From the NCBI GenBank assembly GCA_030704615.1, contig CM060731.1, forward strand, positions 40,858,001-40,922,000: a stretch of 64,000 bases of DNA, in the 5' to 3' direction. A program made the translations under genes and the position numbers. The DNA is from Takakia lepidozioides (taxonomy: Eukaryota > Streptophyta > Takakiopsida > Takakiales > Takakiaceae). The notes beneath the pieces are model-generated. The model saw only the letters and a program-made list of their open reading frames with translations, was not told where the DNA came from and searched no databases. Below, piece by piece: positions 1 to 13,700 of the stretch; position 1 is the first letter of the stretch; each line of letters starts with the position of its first letter.

Positions 1-2428
1 ATGTCTGTTTCTGTATCATCCGCGCAGTGTTCAAATTACACACGAGAGGAATCACAAGATCTCAAATACAAGCGCGAGACCGGGAGATGAGAGACCCCGA
101 CCCAAGACAAAGGAGCAGTGCATAGAAGAAGGACAAAAGCAAATTTGAAGAAAGATGAATGCCGTATAAGCAGGGAAACCAAGACAAAGTAAGCTATAGT
201 TAGAAGCAGTAGAACTGAGACTGAAGAGAATAAGCAATGTATTGAATTTACTCGGGTAAGCTCCACAGCGCATTACTACCAAGGGTTAGCAGAAAACCTC
301 CATTGAAAATGCTGGGAGCTTTCCATGTTTTTAATCATTGTTGAGACCAGTCACACTTCCTCTTTTACAAATCTAAAGTTGGGACAGAAGACGCATCAAT
401 GAACTCAAATCGAATATATTGACCTCCACGTACGAGCCAGTAGCACCATACGGGAAGACGCAGATCACAAGAACACAGTGACCTTCAATTGGCAGATTGG
501 AGAAATATGGGCGGGGCCCATGTTTTAGCACGCTTTGAGCAGAGTGATATGAACATGATGCACATACGAAAGAATTATCCTGGCCAGCAATAATAAATCT
601 CTACAGATCAGGGTTCGGTAGGTTTGTAACATGCCACATTGTGAACCTGTTCAAATCAAACCTGGTTCGTAGAGTCTCACTACAGCTCATGGATCATGCA
701 GGTGAAGCCAGAGATGGGTGTTCGAGGGAAGAATGGATACAGCTAATCTGCCATTGCAAGAACTGATCTCCATTCAATGAACATTTCCCTTAATAAGTTC
801 AGGAATTATTTGAAAGACGTTCCTCCGCGAAACAATTCCAGGCGTGTGTAGAGCATCTCCACAAGCCCTTAAAACCCATCCAGGAAGTTTCATTCCATAG
901 TGATTTCATGATCAAAGGAGCAGTATGTCACAGTATCATTGCAGCGTTGAAAGATTTCGGTCTCTGCAAAGTTGACAGGTGCTCTTTTGTCCGTGAACAG
1001 AGGGCGGCCGATCTCTCCGTTGTGGTGATGGTGATCCAAACTCCAACCTCCGCGTAGCCGCAAATCCTTCCTCCTCTCCATTCCACAGCCAAATTTGTGT
1101 TGCTTGCGTGTGCGAGAGGAGCACAACTCTACGTGCGCATTCCTTTCCGCATTCTTCTGATGGTACCCTGCTTTCTTGGCTGGAATGCGGTCCGGATGTA
1201 TGAACAGACGGATGAACCTTGATGGGATATATCACAAGACCCATGACAAATTGGTGCTTGACAATCTCATGCGTTTCTTTCTTGTCGGTTGTGTGGTCCA
1301 CCCAACTCCTGCAAATCGGGATCTGGGGATTTCCCCGTAGTCAAAGAAGACGGGTTTGGGTCTGTCAGACCTTCAGACCGTCCATTGGGCCCTCGATGGG
1401 CTGTGTGTTAAGCAGTAGGCTCTGTAAATTCAGTGGACGTTAAAGAAACTTTATCTTATCTGTCACCGAGTAACTTGCATTGAACGGGACGTTGGATTCT
1501 CTCAAGCATGTTCAATCTGGTCTCCCTGCCCAACCCCCTGCTAGAAACGCAAAGACCGGTGTGATTCCAATTTCATATAAATTTGATATCGACATGTCGA
1601 AGAGTGTGGAAGAGGTAATGTAGATGCAGTTGGGTGTTTTTAGTGCGAGGCTGTTGTTTCCCTTGCCCTCTGGGTTTTTTTCATGTCGCTGTATTCCAGA
1701 GTTTTCATAGGCTTTCCTATCGCTGATGGCAAGTGCTCATTATTTAAATTCCTTGAAACAAAGACAGGCTTCTTGCTGGTATCCAAATAGACTGACGTAC
1801 TAATCATCCTTGCCCGTCCCTTTCGCACTAGGTGTCCTTGTGTGCTTTAGGAGAATGGGTATGTTTTTTAGATCTCCATACTGGTTCTGGAGTACATTTT
1901 TTATTTGAAGGAAAATTCTTGCTGCTCAGTTTGTTTGTGTTTAGGCGTTTAGGCCTTGCCACATAGTTTTCTGAGTGGCAGAGATTTTTACGATGCACAT
2001 ACGATCTCATGGTGTTTTTGGTGTCGTGTTGTGGAGCAGGGTGATTCTCCCAGGCGCAGCAGCTGAGCTCTGTGGTGACACAACTAAAGATCCTTTGCAA
2101 TTTCTTAAAGAAAATTGTTTGTCGTCATTTCCTGTCAGGGGATTGTAAAGTTATTTAAGTGAAAATGTGCTCTGGAAGATGATTGGTCAGCAAACCCAAG
2201 TTGCAACTCCGCAGTGAAGGTAATAGCTCATCCTCTTTGAAAAACTACGTCTAGAATGTGGGGTTTGGAGTTGGGAACTGGCCAATTTTCATTTTGAAAC
2301 CCATAGAAATTTTTTTGTTTCCAAGGAAACAGTTATTTTCTCACATACACCTAAGTATATTAATAACCACTGACACATAAATATGCCACATAATATACAT
2401 CTAAAGATAATATACATCCAGACTCCAC
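1..2428. other. Gene-free flank
   Basis: I see no recognisable gene here. Short open frames exist on both strands (for example minus-strand frames within 890-1301 and 1640-2100). None shows family motifs, and none could be extended through splice sites into a coherent protein. Base composition is mixed and AT-rich near 2280-2430. An unrecognised last exon of a minus-strand gene near 0.9-1.1 kb cannot be excluded. Confidence 0.5.
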
Positions 2429-2624
2429 ACTATCTGGATATATACTTGAGGGGTGTGCCCAATGCGTAAAACACTGGCAATTTTTTTCTTTGTAATTCAA
2501 GGAGCCTCCCTGGCCGCAAGGTTCCCCCGATTTGATTTACGGGAAGTACCTTCCGCTTTTGGAAGGGTCCCCCGATTTGCGGGGCAAGGAGCGGGAAAGA
2601 AAAATTTCCCAGTATTTCACGTTT

Positions 2625-2737
2625 GGGAAGGGTCGTTCCCACGGCCCTTCCTGAGTTTTCGAGCACCCGGAACTCGGGCTCCGCCCTCGTTGCCGGTGCT
2701 CTCAAATTCAGGAAGGGCCTTGGGAGCGACCCTTCCC
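2625..2737. repeat. Imperfect inverted repeat (about 45-bp arms)
   Basis: The left arm (2625-2670, starting GGGAAGGGTCG) is mirrored by the right arm (2693-2737, ending CGACCCTTCCC) with only a few mismatches, around a loop of about 22 bp. Weaker complementarity continues outward on both sides, including CCCCGATTTGCGGGGCAAGG near 2570 against the complement of CCCCAATTTTGC near 2770. The symmetry explains why both strands carry open frames with similar translations. It could be the core of a foldback or MITE-like element. No target-site duplication was identified. Confidence 0.7.
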
Positions 2738-3579
2738 TAATACTGAACTGGACCTGCCCTTGCAAAATTGGGGACCAGAATTGGTTCTTCCTTGTGGTGG
2801 AATTGGTTTCCCTTGTGCATAGATCCGGGAACAGCTGATTCCCAACCGCCTCTCTAGTTCCTAAACTCCTCCCCTTGGCCCCCTTCGCAAAACCTCTCAT
2901 GTAAGCTATAGCTAGCTCTTTACTTGTGCATCAGATCCTTAGTTCAATCTTTCATATGTACATATATAACAACATGAGGAAGAATCCATCGATATATATA
3001 TGATGCCAGCCGAGCTAGAGTAAATAAGAGCCTCTTCTGATTTTAACCCTTAATCTCTCAAGTGGCCATTTTGAACTTTTTGGCCATTTTTGGTACCCTG
3101 AACCTAACTTAGGTCAGTGACCCCACAAGTACCTTCATCCACATATTCCAACCCTAGGACTATTGTGCCTAGCTCAGTTATGCATGAAACCTCAAGAAGT
3201 TGACAGTATCCCCTTTTATTTTGAGAAAAAAAAAAGTTGACAGGATTTCACAGGAAATAAAAAGGTAATAATGTCGTAGTGGACCTGGAATCTGAGCTCC
3301 ACACAAAACTCCTACCAAATTATGGTTTGACCGTTCATACCACATAGTGGTTTTTTGTAATTCTCCTTCCTTTGCAACCCACAAATTCCAATGCATTGGT
3401 GGAATGACTACCACCCGGCCAAATTTCAGGGCTGTGAGTTTTTCTTCTACGGGCAGCTTGTATGGGTCTATGCAAAACAATTTCCAGGATTGGCCAAATT
3501 GTCTGTAATTGTTTTGCCTCGAATGCAACATTGTTTGGCGGGGCTCAGGTGGGATTGTCCGGAGAAATATTTTGTTATT
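2738..3579. other. No gene seen
   Basis: This is AT-rich sequence between the inverted repeat and the first hAT element. A 197-codon minus-strand frame (3178-3771) runs through it and into the transposon. It has no recognisable domain, so it is treated as chance. Confidence 0.5.
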
Positions 3580-3587
3580 GTAAGTAC

Positions 3588-4227
3588 CAGTGTTGGACTG
3601 ATATATGGTCTTATGCCAATTTGATAACAGACCAGCCTGGTCTACGGTTGGGCAATACCCATGCCCATACCAGGGTACCCACATACTAGTTTTTGGAAGA
3701 TATGCGTAGATACCACACCAGTACTCTGGTATTACGTTCAGGGTATCAGTATTCATACCAGTTTCCTGCAATCCAACCTGCCCTCTTGCCTGGTATGAAT
3801 CTGTTGTCTATAAGGTGTTGCTATATGTAGTTTCAAGGCACTGTTTTGGACTTAAAGTAGATCACAAGAGGTACTCTTATTTGCTGGACCACTTGAAACT
3901 TTGGGACACATAAGTTCGAATAGCTGCTGTCTACTTGTGTACAGATTCATGTGATGTGTGTCTAGTTCGAACATGGCTGCCATCTTTTTGGGGCTTCTCA
4001 TCAATACCAGTGTTCATTATATATACTTGCTGGTATCACATTAAGCTGCATGCGTATATTGATACCAGTGGATCATGAAACTATAATGCATCAATTACTT
4101 AGACCAGACTGGTAGATCAATTTCAACTATGCCTCGTACCAGTTCTAGTCTGGTATCTCATTGCTTGAGAGACATATATACCAGGCCCAGACTGGCATGT
4201 AATATACTTGATACCACTTCAACACTG
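3588..4227. mobile_element. Non-autonomous hAT element 1 (640 bp, TACCAG-rich)
   Basis: The element begins CAGTGTTGGA and ends TTCAACACTG, giving an 8-bp terminal inverted repeat CAGTGTTG. It is flanked by GTAAGTAC (3580-3587) and GTAAATAC (4228-4235), an 8-bp target-site duplication with one mismatch. A CAG start with 8-bp duplications is the known signature of the hAT superfamily. The interior has no transposase frame but carries at least a dozen copies of TACCAG or its complement CTGGTA, in both orientations. These look like subterminal transposase-binding repeats. Confidence 0.72.
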
Positions 4228-4634
4228 GTAAATACCACTTTGGCTGCAGATGATGTACCCTGTTTGATAACCCCATGGTTGTAATGACCTTTCCAATTAT
4301 AAGAGAAATAAAATCTGTCACCTAACCAGAGTTAAACCCTGGAGGTCAGACTTTCAAGAATTGCTTTCAGTTCACTACCCGGCAACACGCACATGACTGA
4401 CCAGACCGGCCCTATCATAAGCTTCCCCTAGACTTGTACCCCAACAAGTTCTGAACCTCTGGTCCCTATCCTTGCACAGTAACACCACCACTATGCTGCA
4501 TTTTATACCCCACTGCAGTAAAAATTTGAGGAAAAATGGAGAAGCCTGAAGGGTCACAGCTCCCATACACCACTCCCTAGTGCTCATTGAAATCCACGCC
4601 AAGTAAATAAAGAATCACATTAGAATAACTGTAC
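4228..4634. other. Spacer downstream of aconitase
   Basis: No gene is seen. The stretch lies between the hAT target duplication and the aconitase 3' end on the minus strand. A 75-codon minus-strand frame at 4375-4602 has no recognisable motif. Confidence 0.4.
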
Positions 4635-4640
4635 TTTATT
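4635..4640 (-). terminator. Poly(A) signal AATAAA for aconitase
   Basis: On the minus strand AATAAA lies about 60 nt beyond the aconitase stop codon, a normal position for a plant polyadenylation signal. Use of this site is inferred. Confidence 0.45.
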
Positions 4641-4700
4641 TCCCATTTTGGTTCCATCCCGTTAACTGCCAGATCCTGGACTTTCCATAGCTGTGCAGCT

Positions 4701-7700
4701 CTATTTCTCTAACAGCTGTCGTAGCACATAGTGCAGGATGCCACCATGCGTATAATAGGTCAACTCAACCTGCCAAAAACCCGGTCCGTGAATCAGGCGA
4801 CCATCCAAGATACTCACTGAAAACTGCTACTTGTACACTAGAAGAAGTCCAAACAGCGATTGGCTTGTTGAGCTATGAACCCACCAAATGTCAACAGCAC
4901 TGAAATTGAGTGAATATCTGGCAGTGCAACTAACAGCTTTTGACAGGCTATTGACCCTCCCTCCCCACTTAAACTTTAAGCAAATTTCGGCTGAAGACAA
5001 ATGAGCATCAAAGTGTACCAGAGAGAAAGACGTGGAATAAAAGGAGGATTGTAAGACACACCTGTGTGTCAAAACGGAGAACGCATGTAAACTCTTTCCC
5101 GGAATCAGTCTTGACGACCACATCCATCCCAGGTGTGATTTTCTTTACATCCGTGGGAAGGTCTATGGTGTATCTCTCATAGCCAGTCAAACCAAGAGAT
5201 TCGGCATCCTCTCCTTGCTTGAAGCAAAGTGGGATGATGCACATGCCCACCAGGTTGCTGCGATGGATGCGCTCAAAGCTCTTCGCGATCACAGCCTTCA
5301 CCCCCTGTTCCATGAAACAGGTACCAATCAATTTCCATCTCTGGCCCATGACATTGCAACTGGTTTGGAGGGGAAATAAAAAAACAAGAGTAGATGTTGT
5401 CATTTTCTTCCTATTGGGATCTTCTGGAAAAAGATGAAAGAGCTGTAAAGAGATTGGGAGAGAACTTCCAACTGTTGGTGCTATATACTGTCCAGATGCT
5501 CCTAGCATAAGTCTGGCCATAAACCAATCCACCAAAAAACATCACATAAGCTGATACCAACCTGTCTTGAGAGGTTGGAAAGGATACAGACTGCCATGGA
5601 GGCATTTAATGAGCGTGGCAGCTAACCCTATTGGACTTTCATACAAGTATTGCTGGAAATTGTCTGCTGACCTGCAGGTAGGGGCCTTTGGCAGCCCAAT
5701 CACGAGAGCTTCCACTTCCATACTCAGCCCCTGCTAAGACAATTGTATCTGCTCCTTCATCCTTGTACCTCTGCAACATGCGAGACAAACTTGCACACAA
5801 AAATTAGAACACAATACAAAAGTGGACTAAACCTACCATGTCCACGTAAATTCAACCATGTCAGATACTGAACCCTTTACTTACCATTGCAGCATCATAG
5901 ATATACAATTTCTCCTTTGATGGGACATGAATGGTCTTGGGCCCAACTTCCCCTAAAAATTTGTTGACGATACGAATGTTGGCAAAAGTCCCTCTTGCCA
6001 TGATTTCATCATTACCACGACGACTCCCGTAAGAGTTGAAATCCCTGCGGTCAACTCCATGCTCCATCAGGTACTTGGCAGCTGGACTGTCCTTGTGGAT
6101 GTTACCTGCTGGCGAGATGTGGTCAGTAGTGATACTGTCCCCAAAGTTGCAGAGGACATATGCATCTTTCACAGCGTGCACACCGGGCGGAGTAGTTGTC
6201 ATGCTTTTGAAGAAGGGGGGGTCGTGGACGTAAGTGGACATTGGATCCCAAGAATATTGAGCTGCCTTGGGAGCACCCAGCTGATTCCACATTTGATTGC
6301 CCTTTGTAATGGAGTGATATGTAGACTTAAACATCTCTGGAAGCACAGACTTTTGGACTACCTGCAGCCCAACCATTTGTCCAAACCCACCATCAAACAA
6401 GTAGTGTAAGGGTACGACCAACCCAAACAGATGGGGTGGTGGATATGTCACTGTTTATACTTAAGTACCTAACACTGTTTGACAGTCTGATCAAGAACTA
6501 CGGCATCACCTCACTGATCATGTTACAGAAGCCCGCTTCTTATAAGGTAGGACACTACAGTACTCGTTTAGCTTACTGCCAGCCTTGGGTTTGTTATCCA
6601 AAATCTCAATGAATCTGCGTAAACATACTATCTACCTGTCACTGTAAAATTAGGCAGTTGGACTCAGCACCCTGCCCCCAAGCCACAATTCCTTTACCAG
6701 AACGCTATTTTCTTCCTCAGAATGAACAAGAAAATCGTCTATCCTCTAATAACTTCTAGAGTCCAATGAGTCACCTCTGCAATCTCCTCACTGGAAGGCC
6801 AGATATCCCTAAGAAACACAGCTTTGCCACCCTTTCCGATTCCGATTGGCTCTTTCTCAAAATCGATATTTACCTGCCAGAAGGATCATGTCAAGGTCAG
6901 ATCTTGTGTTCAATTCAAGCAATGGCAAAACTGAGTCTAGTCCTCGTTTTGTCTCCATACATAGAACCATGTTTCTCATAAGATTAACTGCTTTACATGT
7001 TCTGAAAGAGATAACATCCTACAATATCAGCCCGATGTTTGACGTACATAAACCTGGGAAAAGCTAATACAAATTGGTAACTAGGGTTATGACTCTCTCG
7101 ACTTGTGAAGAGATGCTGCAATGTTTTATAAATTTACAAGAGCCTTCAGGAGTCTTTAAATCTTTCCTCCAGGAGTACAACCACCCCAAGCCAATAAATG
7201 AAACCTACTCTTTGACCAGGAATGAAAGTAAACTTCTTCCAACCCACCGTTCCAGCAAATGCATAGGCCACCACCAAAGGGGGTGATGCCAAATAGTTTG
7301 CACGTGTCAATGGATGCACACGACCCTCAAAGTTCCGATTTCCAGAAAGGACTGCTGCTGCAACTACGTCTGTGCAAAGAGACACCACCAAACCCAAATT
7401 CATCTCTTGTACAGGGTTTTCTTCCTTAATGTAATTGAGAAAACTGTCATCATGCAAAGGCCTATCGAAAGAAAAGAGAAAAAAAGAAAGAGAGAGAAAA
7501 GGTAGACTCCTGCTGAAGCCGGTTTAAGTTATGATCTCTTCACCCCAAATGGCTACTGCCTTCTGCTTGGGAGGTGGACCCTAGGAAGACACATAGCTCA
7601 GCTGTCTCGATCAAATTGTTATCTGAAGAAACTAAGACCCCACTTGCTAGCCAGGGCTCAACTTTCCACTATTTATGGTAAAACTTCCAAGGTTCCAAAC

Positions 7701-10700
7701 AACAGGATTTGAATCAAGACCCAAGCAAGCTGCCAACAAGAAAATCTCAATCCTGTGTTCAAAACTTGTAACCAGTAGCCAAAATAACAGCATTGCTGTC
7801 ACCTGATCAGCATCTCTCCACCAAACGGAAGCAATTCTCCTTCACTCTCCCACCACTAGAAGGTATTACCCATCTACTGCCACTTGATGATAGAGGAGGA
7901 CATTTGTTTGCAGTCTCTATTCTGCAAAACAAAAGTATGGAGACTGTACCATTCTCAACAATCGCTTCAGCCACAACTTCATTAAGATCTCCGGAGTTCC
8001 CAATGCAGGTGGTGCAGCCATATCCCACCAAACTAAAGCCTTGCTGGTCCAGGTATTCATTCAAGCCACTGCCATATCACAAGAAACCCTTGAACTTTAC
8101 AGTTACGCAAAAGGCCAGGAGGTACGACATGCACTCAGTCTGAGAAGTCAAGGTTCTGGCAGTAAATACCTTACATTAGTAGCAACTGAGATCTTGAGGG
8201 CCAGCACAATCCATGCTTGACCAAAAATTATGCTAAAATTTCCTTGCATTGCTTACGAGAGACATCACAACTATCCCAACAAACAGACCCAGAGTGAGTG
8301 TGCAGCGCTCAACCTTTTCAGGAGGTACTGTGTGACGACTCCAGAACCAGGTGCAAGGCTTGTCTTCACCCAAGGCTTCACCTGTTCAACCAAACACAAT
8401 CAGACCTGCCCACAACCCTAAAAGCACTCAAGAACATATCATGCTATCTCCAAGGCCAAAGAGTATGTTCTGTGGTGCCTTTTCCTTGCCCTAAAGATGA
8501 TAAGAGGAAAAGGGGGAGAGGCGACCTGCAGTCCCAACTCGGTGGCCTTCTTGGCCACGAGGCCAGCACCAAGCATCACACTTGGATTGGAAGTGTTCGT
8601 GCAACTCGTGATGGCAGCTATGACAATACTGCCATGCCTCAGCTCTGCTGGCTGGCCATCGAATGAGAATTTGGCGACTTTATTCTGGTCTTCCTTAGAA
8701 ATGCCGAAACCCTGGGAAGAGCAGGGTGTAAGAGACAAAACTTGCAATAGACAAAACAAACAAAAGTGCCAAATTTGAAGCATGCTACTCAAGAGGAGGA
8801 CTCTTATAAGAAAAAACTTGGGCAATGAATATATATTTGGAGCTACCCTTGAAGCAAGACTTGCTCTCAAACTTTACCTTGAAGCCAACCTTGCTATCCA
8901 AGCAAGATTGCCAATCTGTCTTCATGTCTTTCAACATCACCCGGTCGTGTGGCCTGCACTCCAATTATGCACTTCGTTCAGACGATGGAGAATGGACCCT
9001 GTTGATGGTGTTGCTTCTGAAATCACTACTGTGATTATGAACTTTCAATCTTGGTCAGCCATTGCATTAATTATGCACTCCATGAGATAACTAAAGGCTG
9101 AATAGGTAAGATTGTGCTATAACTGAAAGTTGAGCATAATTGAAGGGAGGCAAGGGAGCTCTTAGAAACACAAGTCTAGACCGCATTTAGACTACGTGAA
9201 TATGACACATACCGCTTAGGGCCAGAGACACATGGCTCCACTGTGTCAAGGTCCAGCTCCAAATAAGAGGAGAAACTGAGTTCTTTCTGAGGCTGCACGT
9301 AGATGAAAAGAATTTGCAATGTCAAGGATCCCTGGCTAAATTAAACTACAGTCCATTCCAAGAAGATCCCCCAACAGGTCATACCAATACCAGCCATTGC
9401 AACACACTGATGGTGCTGGCGAGAACCCCCTTTTAAAGCATATGCAAAGCAATTCACAGGGACGTATTAAAATGATGCAGATATTGTACAGGTAGAACAA
9501 TTCTTTCGAACATTTGCATCACACCCTAATTATTTTCACATGCAGAAGGCCCACTGACGCTGGATGCAGGCCATAAGAATACCTGACTATGGTCAATAAA
9601 CATGTTATTCGCCCGCAAATAAGCTTCAATCTCCTTCACCTGTTTCAAGTTAGAGAAAAGCAGGGTCAAAAGGCATTCACAGCCAGTGAGTCTGTAACAA
9701 GGCTACAGTTTATTAAATCTTGTAGAATATGAAATGTGTTTCAAAGGAGGAAAATTTCTTTCCATTCAACCTCTCTTTATATCAGCAATAAGTATGAACC
9801 AATCGACATTGTCCTCTCAGATTCTAGTGCTTGCGTAGTGCTTGGAAATGATACAAACCTGGACATTCCAATTGAGTACTGTCACAAACCTGTTTTGGAT
9901 GTTTCCAATAACAAAATGACAGAATGCTGACCTTTTCTTCATCACGACCTGTCAACCTCAGGTACTCGAGTGTGACATGGTCCACTGGGAAGAAACCCAT
10001 GGTGGCCCCATACTCCGGAGACATGTTTGCAATTGTTGCACGGTCAGCCAAAGACAATGCCGCCATTCCTTTACCTGAGAAATTCCCGAAAGAATGACTT
10101 TCACCAAGAGTTTTGCTGGAGCTCAAACTAACCACATTGCACTGCCAACAACAGAAGCTACACCTCATCTACAACAATGATCTGAGAAATCCCATAATCA
10201 TCAGCAAACTCGATACACACAGGGAGAACAGATTAAATGACATACCATAAAACTCCACAAACTTTCCAACCACACCATGTTTCCGTAGAATTTGGGTGAC
10301 TGTCAGCACCAAATCTGTAGCTGTAACCCCTGTTCGTAGCTTGCCAGTCAACTTGAAACCTACCACTCCTGGGAGGACCATACTCATGGACTGCATCAGT
10401 GGATAACAACCCCGCTTCAGAAAAACCTCGAGGGAGATTGTACATAACAGCATATCAAATATGCCAATTCAGGAAAGAATAAGATGATTAAAGATGCGGA
10501 GACCTCAAATCCCACAAACAAAGCCCTGGAGTGATGCTTGAATATGAAAGCTAATCAGTACAACCTTACTTCTATCCTTTCAATTGTAGTTAAATTAACC
10601 CTTTCCAGGATTAGAACAGTAGCACTCAGAACAAGACGAAACTGCTCAGACAATGTCTTGGTAGAGAAACTGAAGATTCATACTTGGCCAAGCATGGTTG

Positions 10701-13700
10701 CTTCAGCTTCAATGCCTCCAACTCCCCAACCCGCAACACCAAGTCCGTCAATCATAGTCGTGTGGGAATCCGTCCCCACTAAACTGTCGGGGTAAAGAAT
10801 TCCATCACTATTAAACACAACTCGAGCCAGATACTCCAAGTTCACCTGCAAAAGTACACAGCTTCACTAAGAAAATCAAACATTCCTCCAAGTTCACACA
10901 TGCACCCCCAGGTCTTTCAAAAACAGATACTCACCACACCCCTGCAGATAAAATGTAAATACAAATAGATGTTGGGACACCAACCTGATGCACAATACCA
11001 GAGCCAGGTGGAACAACAAGCATGTTGCTGAAGGCAGTTGCCCCCCACTTCAAGAAAGCAAAGCGTTCCTTGTTACGATGGAACTCCATCTCCATGTTCG
11101 ACTGGAGAGCATTCGCTGTGCGTGCAACATCAACCTGAACTGAATGATCAATTACCAGATCGACTGGAACCTGCAAAATTCAGCAAGAGACGACATGAAT
11201 CATGATATTCAATGAGTCAACAAGTCTGATGCAGTACCATTCCAAATCCATATATTCCGACGTAAGGACTTTTCCCCCATACACTATTATATAAGCCTTC
11301 ATAAAACAAACTTTTTAGCACTGTACGAATTTCACCAAACTAGAGAATGATCTGGTCTGGTCTGGTCAATCACTAACCGGTCATTATCATGTCCATAACC
11401 AAGACCACCTTCAAAACCTCCGACTACGCATGCATGACAGAAAATGTGGTTGGATCCTTTAGCTTCTTCAAAACTTGAAAGTATATTTCTGGCATTTTGT
11501 TGCAATACTGTAGCCCCAATGGCAACAACAAGAAGACTTCACTGTGCAACACATCAGGTCCCAAAAAGGTAGCAAATATATCATCCCACCCTCCATCTGT
11601 GGACAGAAAATGTAATTCTGTTGCAACATATCAACATTCCCAAAGAACTCGACTTGTTACTCACCAAAGGGTTGATTTTGTTTGGGTCACCACCCAGGCG
11701 CTTTATGGCATCACGCATAGCAGCCAGATCAACGACAGCTGGCACTCCTGTGAAATCCTGAAAATGCAAGGGGAGTTGTTTAGACCAAACAGTTCTGTTA
11801 CATTCCCAGTCAATGTAAACAACAAAGGGCATGTCCACATTAATTCCAGAGTGGTTTTGTGCAAGAACACATTCTAAATCTCCCCTTTAACAGCTGCATG
11901 GGAATTATATATCCCCAGGATTTCTGCTGAAGTACTGACTGTTGTTAAGATTTTCCCCTGCAGGGTTTGACTCTGCAGTGATAATCTCCGTTACTGCAGG
12001 TCTTGAGAAAGAGCAGCCTGCGAGCAAGTGCTGCATGTGAGGGAAGGATTGCAACTGAGCCAAGTTTAATGACGGCTTTAAGAGAGCTTTAGAGCTGAGT
12101 AAACACTCAAAATGCAATTGTTGGAAGCCACCAAATTTCCTCAGATGAGCGGCAGAAAATGGAGCCCAAATTGCAACGTCTAAAGACAGAATGTACTTGT
12201 TTGCCGTAGCCTTCTGGCCATTGACCCCGCGCCCAGACAGAAAGTCTAAAAGGAGAATTGCTTGTAGACAGTCCAAAAGGAGGACAGCCTCTCTCAATAA
12301 CGGAGCGAGCTACTGTGCAGAGACACCTCCTCCACTACAGTCATGCACACCTAAGTCGAGGCAATAAGAAAACATTAGATACCTGTAGGATGACCCGAGC
12401 AGGCTTAAAGGGAATTTCCACCAGTTGAGGCGATGTGTTTGTCCAGTCCAGGATCTTTTCCACATCCTGTTTCAAAATATGAAAGTCGTCACAATTCCGG
12501 ATAGCTGATTCCAGCAGTATCCTGATAGAATATGGGAGCGTATCTGCATTCACAAAATGGTACAGCCAGTAAGTTAGAGGAATCAACAAACAACTTATCA
12601 CCGAGATCGAGGGCTTTAATCGGATAAAATAATGGACCCGAACAAATCTTAGGCTCTGCACTGTAGAAATCTCAAACACCTGTCTGTCAACAAGCATCTA
12701 AAAGGGCAGAAAACTCACCACACCCCAAACACATATAAAGAGTTCACTGTGTCCTCCTTCAACTCAGTGACATGATTGTCACTATTCTTTCACACGAAGA
12801 ACAGATAGCCTTGAGTGCAAATACATAGTAACAATGTCATCCCTCATCACCGAGATCGAGGGCTTTAATCGGATAAAATAATGGACCCGAACAAATCTTA
12901 GGCTCTGCACTGTAGAAATCTCAAACACCTGTCTGTCAACAAGCATCTAAAAGGGCAGAAAACTCGCCACACCCCAAACACATATAAAGAGTTCACTGTG
13001 TCCTCCTTCAACTCAGTGACATGATTGTCACTATTCTTTCACATGAAGAACAGATAGCCTTGAGTGCAAATACATAGTAACAATGTCATCCCTCGAATTT
13101 CCAGAATGTACCAAGTACTCGTAAGAAAATAAGACACACTACATGTGTCCAAAGATGGCAGATGATTTCAATATGAGGAGTCCGTAGATATCATTTAAAA
13201 TTGAAACAACCATCTGTCTTCCCCAAAACAGACTACATGACTAAACACACCCCAAGTTTACCCGAACAGCTTGGTAAGGCTGTTGATGGAAGTGAGTTGA
13301 AATATGTGAATAAACTCTATTTCTGTACCTTGTGGCAATTGGCAGCTTGATAGGATCATCAAATCAGCTTTTCTATGCTTTCTCAAAGACTACACTGCTG
13401 AAGTGCGAATAACCAAGAGTGAAATTGGACATGCAGCCTCAGGCGTTTTGTGCCTCTCGCTCTCTACCTACAACACAACCCCCCCCCCCCCCCCCCCCAA
13501 CAACTGCGAAAAGCAGAATTCCAGCTTTCTGAATCCTAGAGATCTCCTCATACTTTAGCTGTTAAAATAGAGGTTTACTGCCAACTGAAAACATACCAAC
13601 TCGTGGATCCTCAAGTTTCGGAAGACTGTAGTACTTTCCGTACAAGCCTCCGCCTGGCTTGGGCAAATCCGTCAAAAGGTCCTTGAAGGGGTTGCCTGAT

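Noticed and set aside
3178-3771. A 197-codon minus-strand frame
   Set aside because: It crosses the left boundary of hAT element 1 and has no family motif, so a single gene is unlikely.
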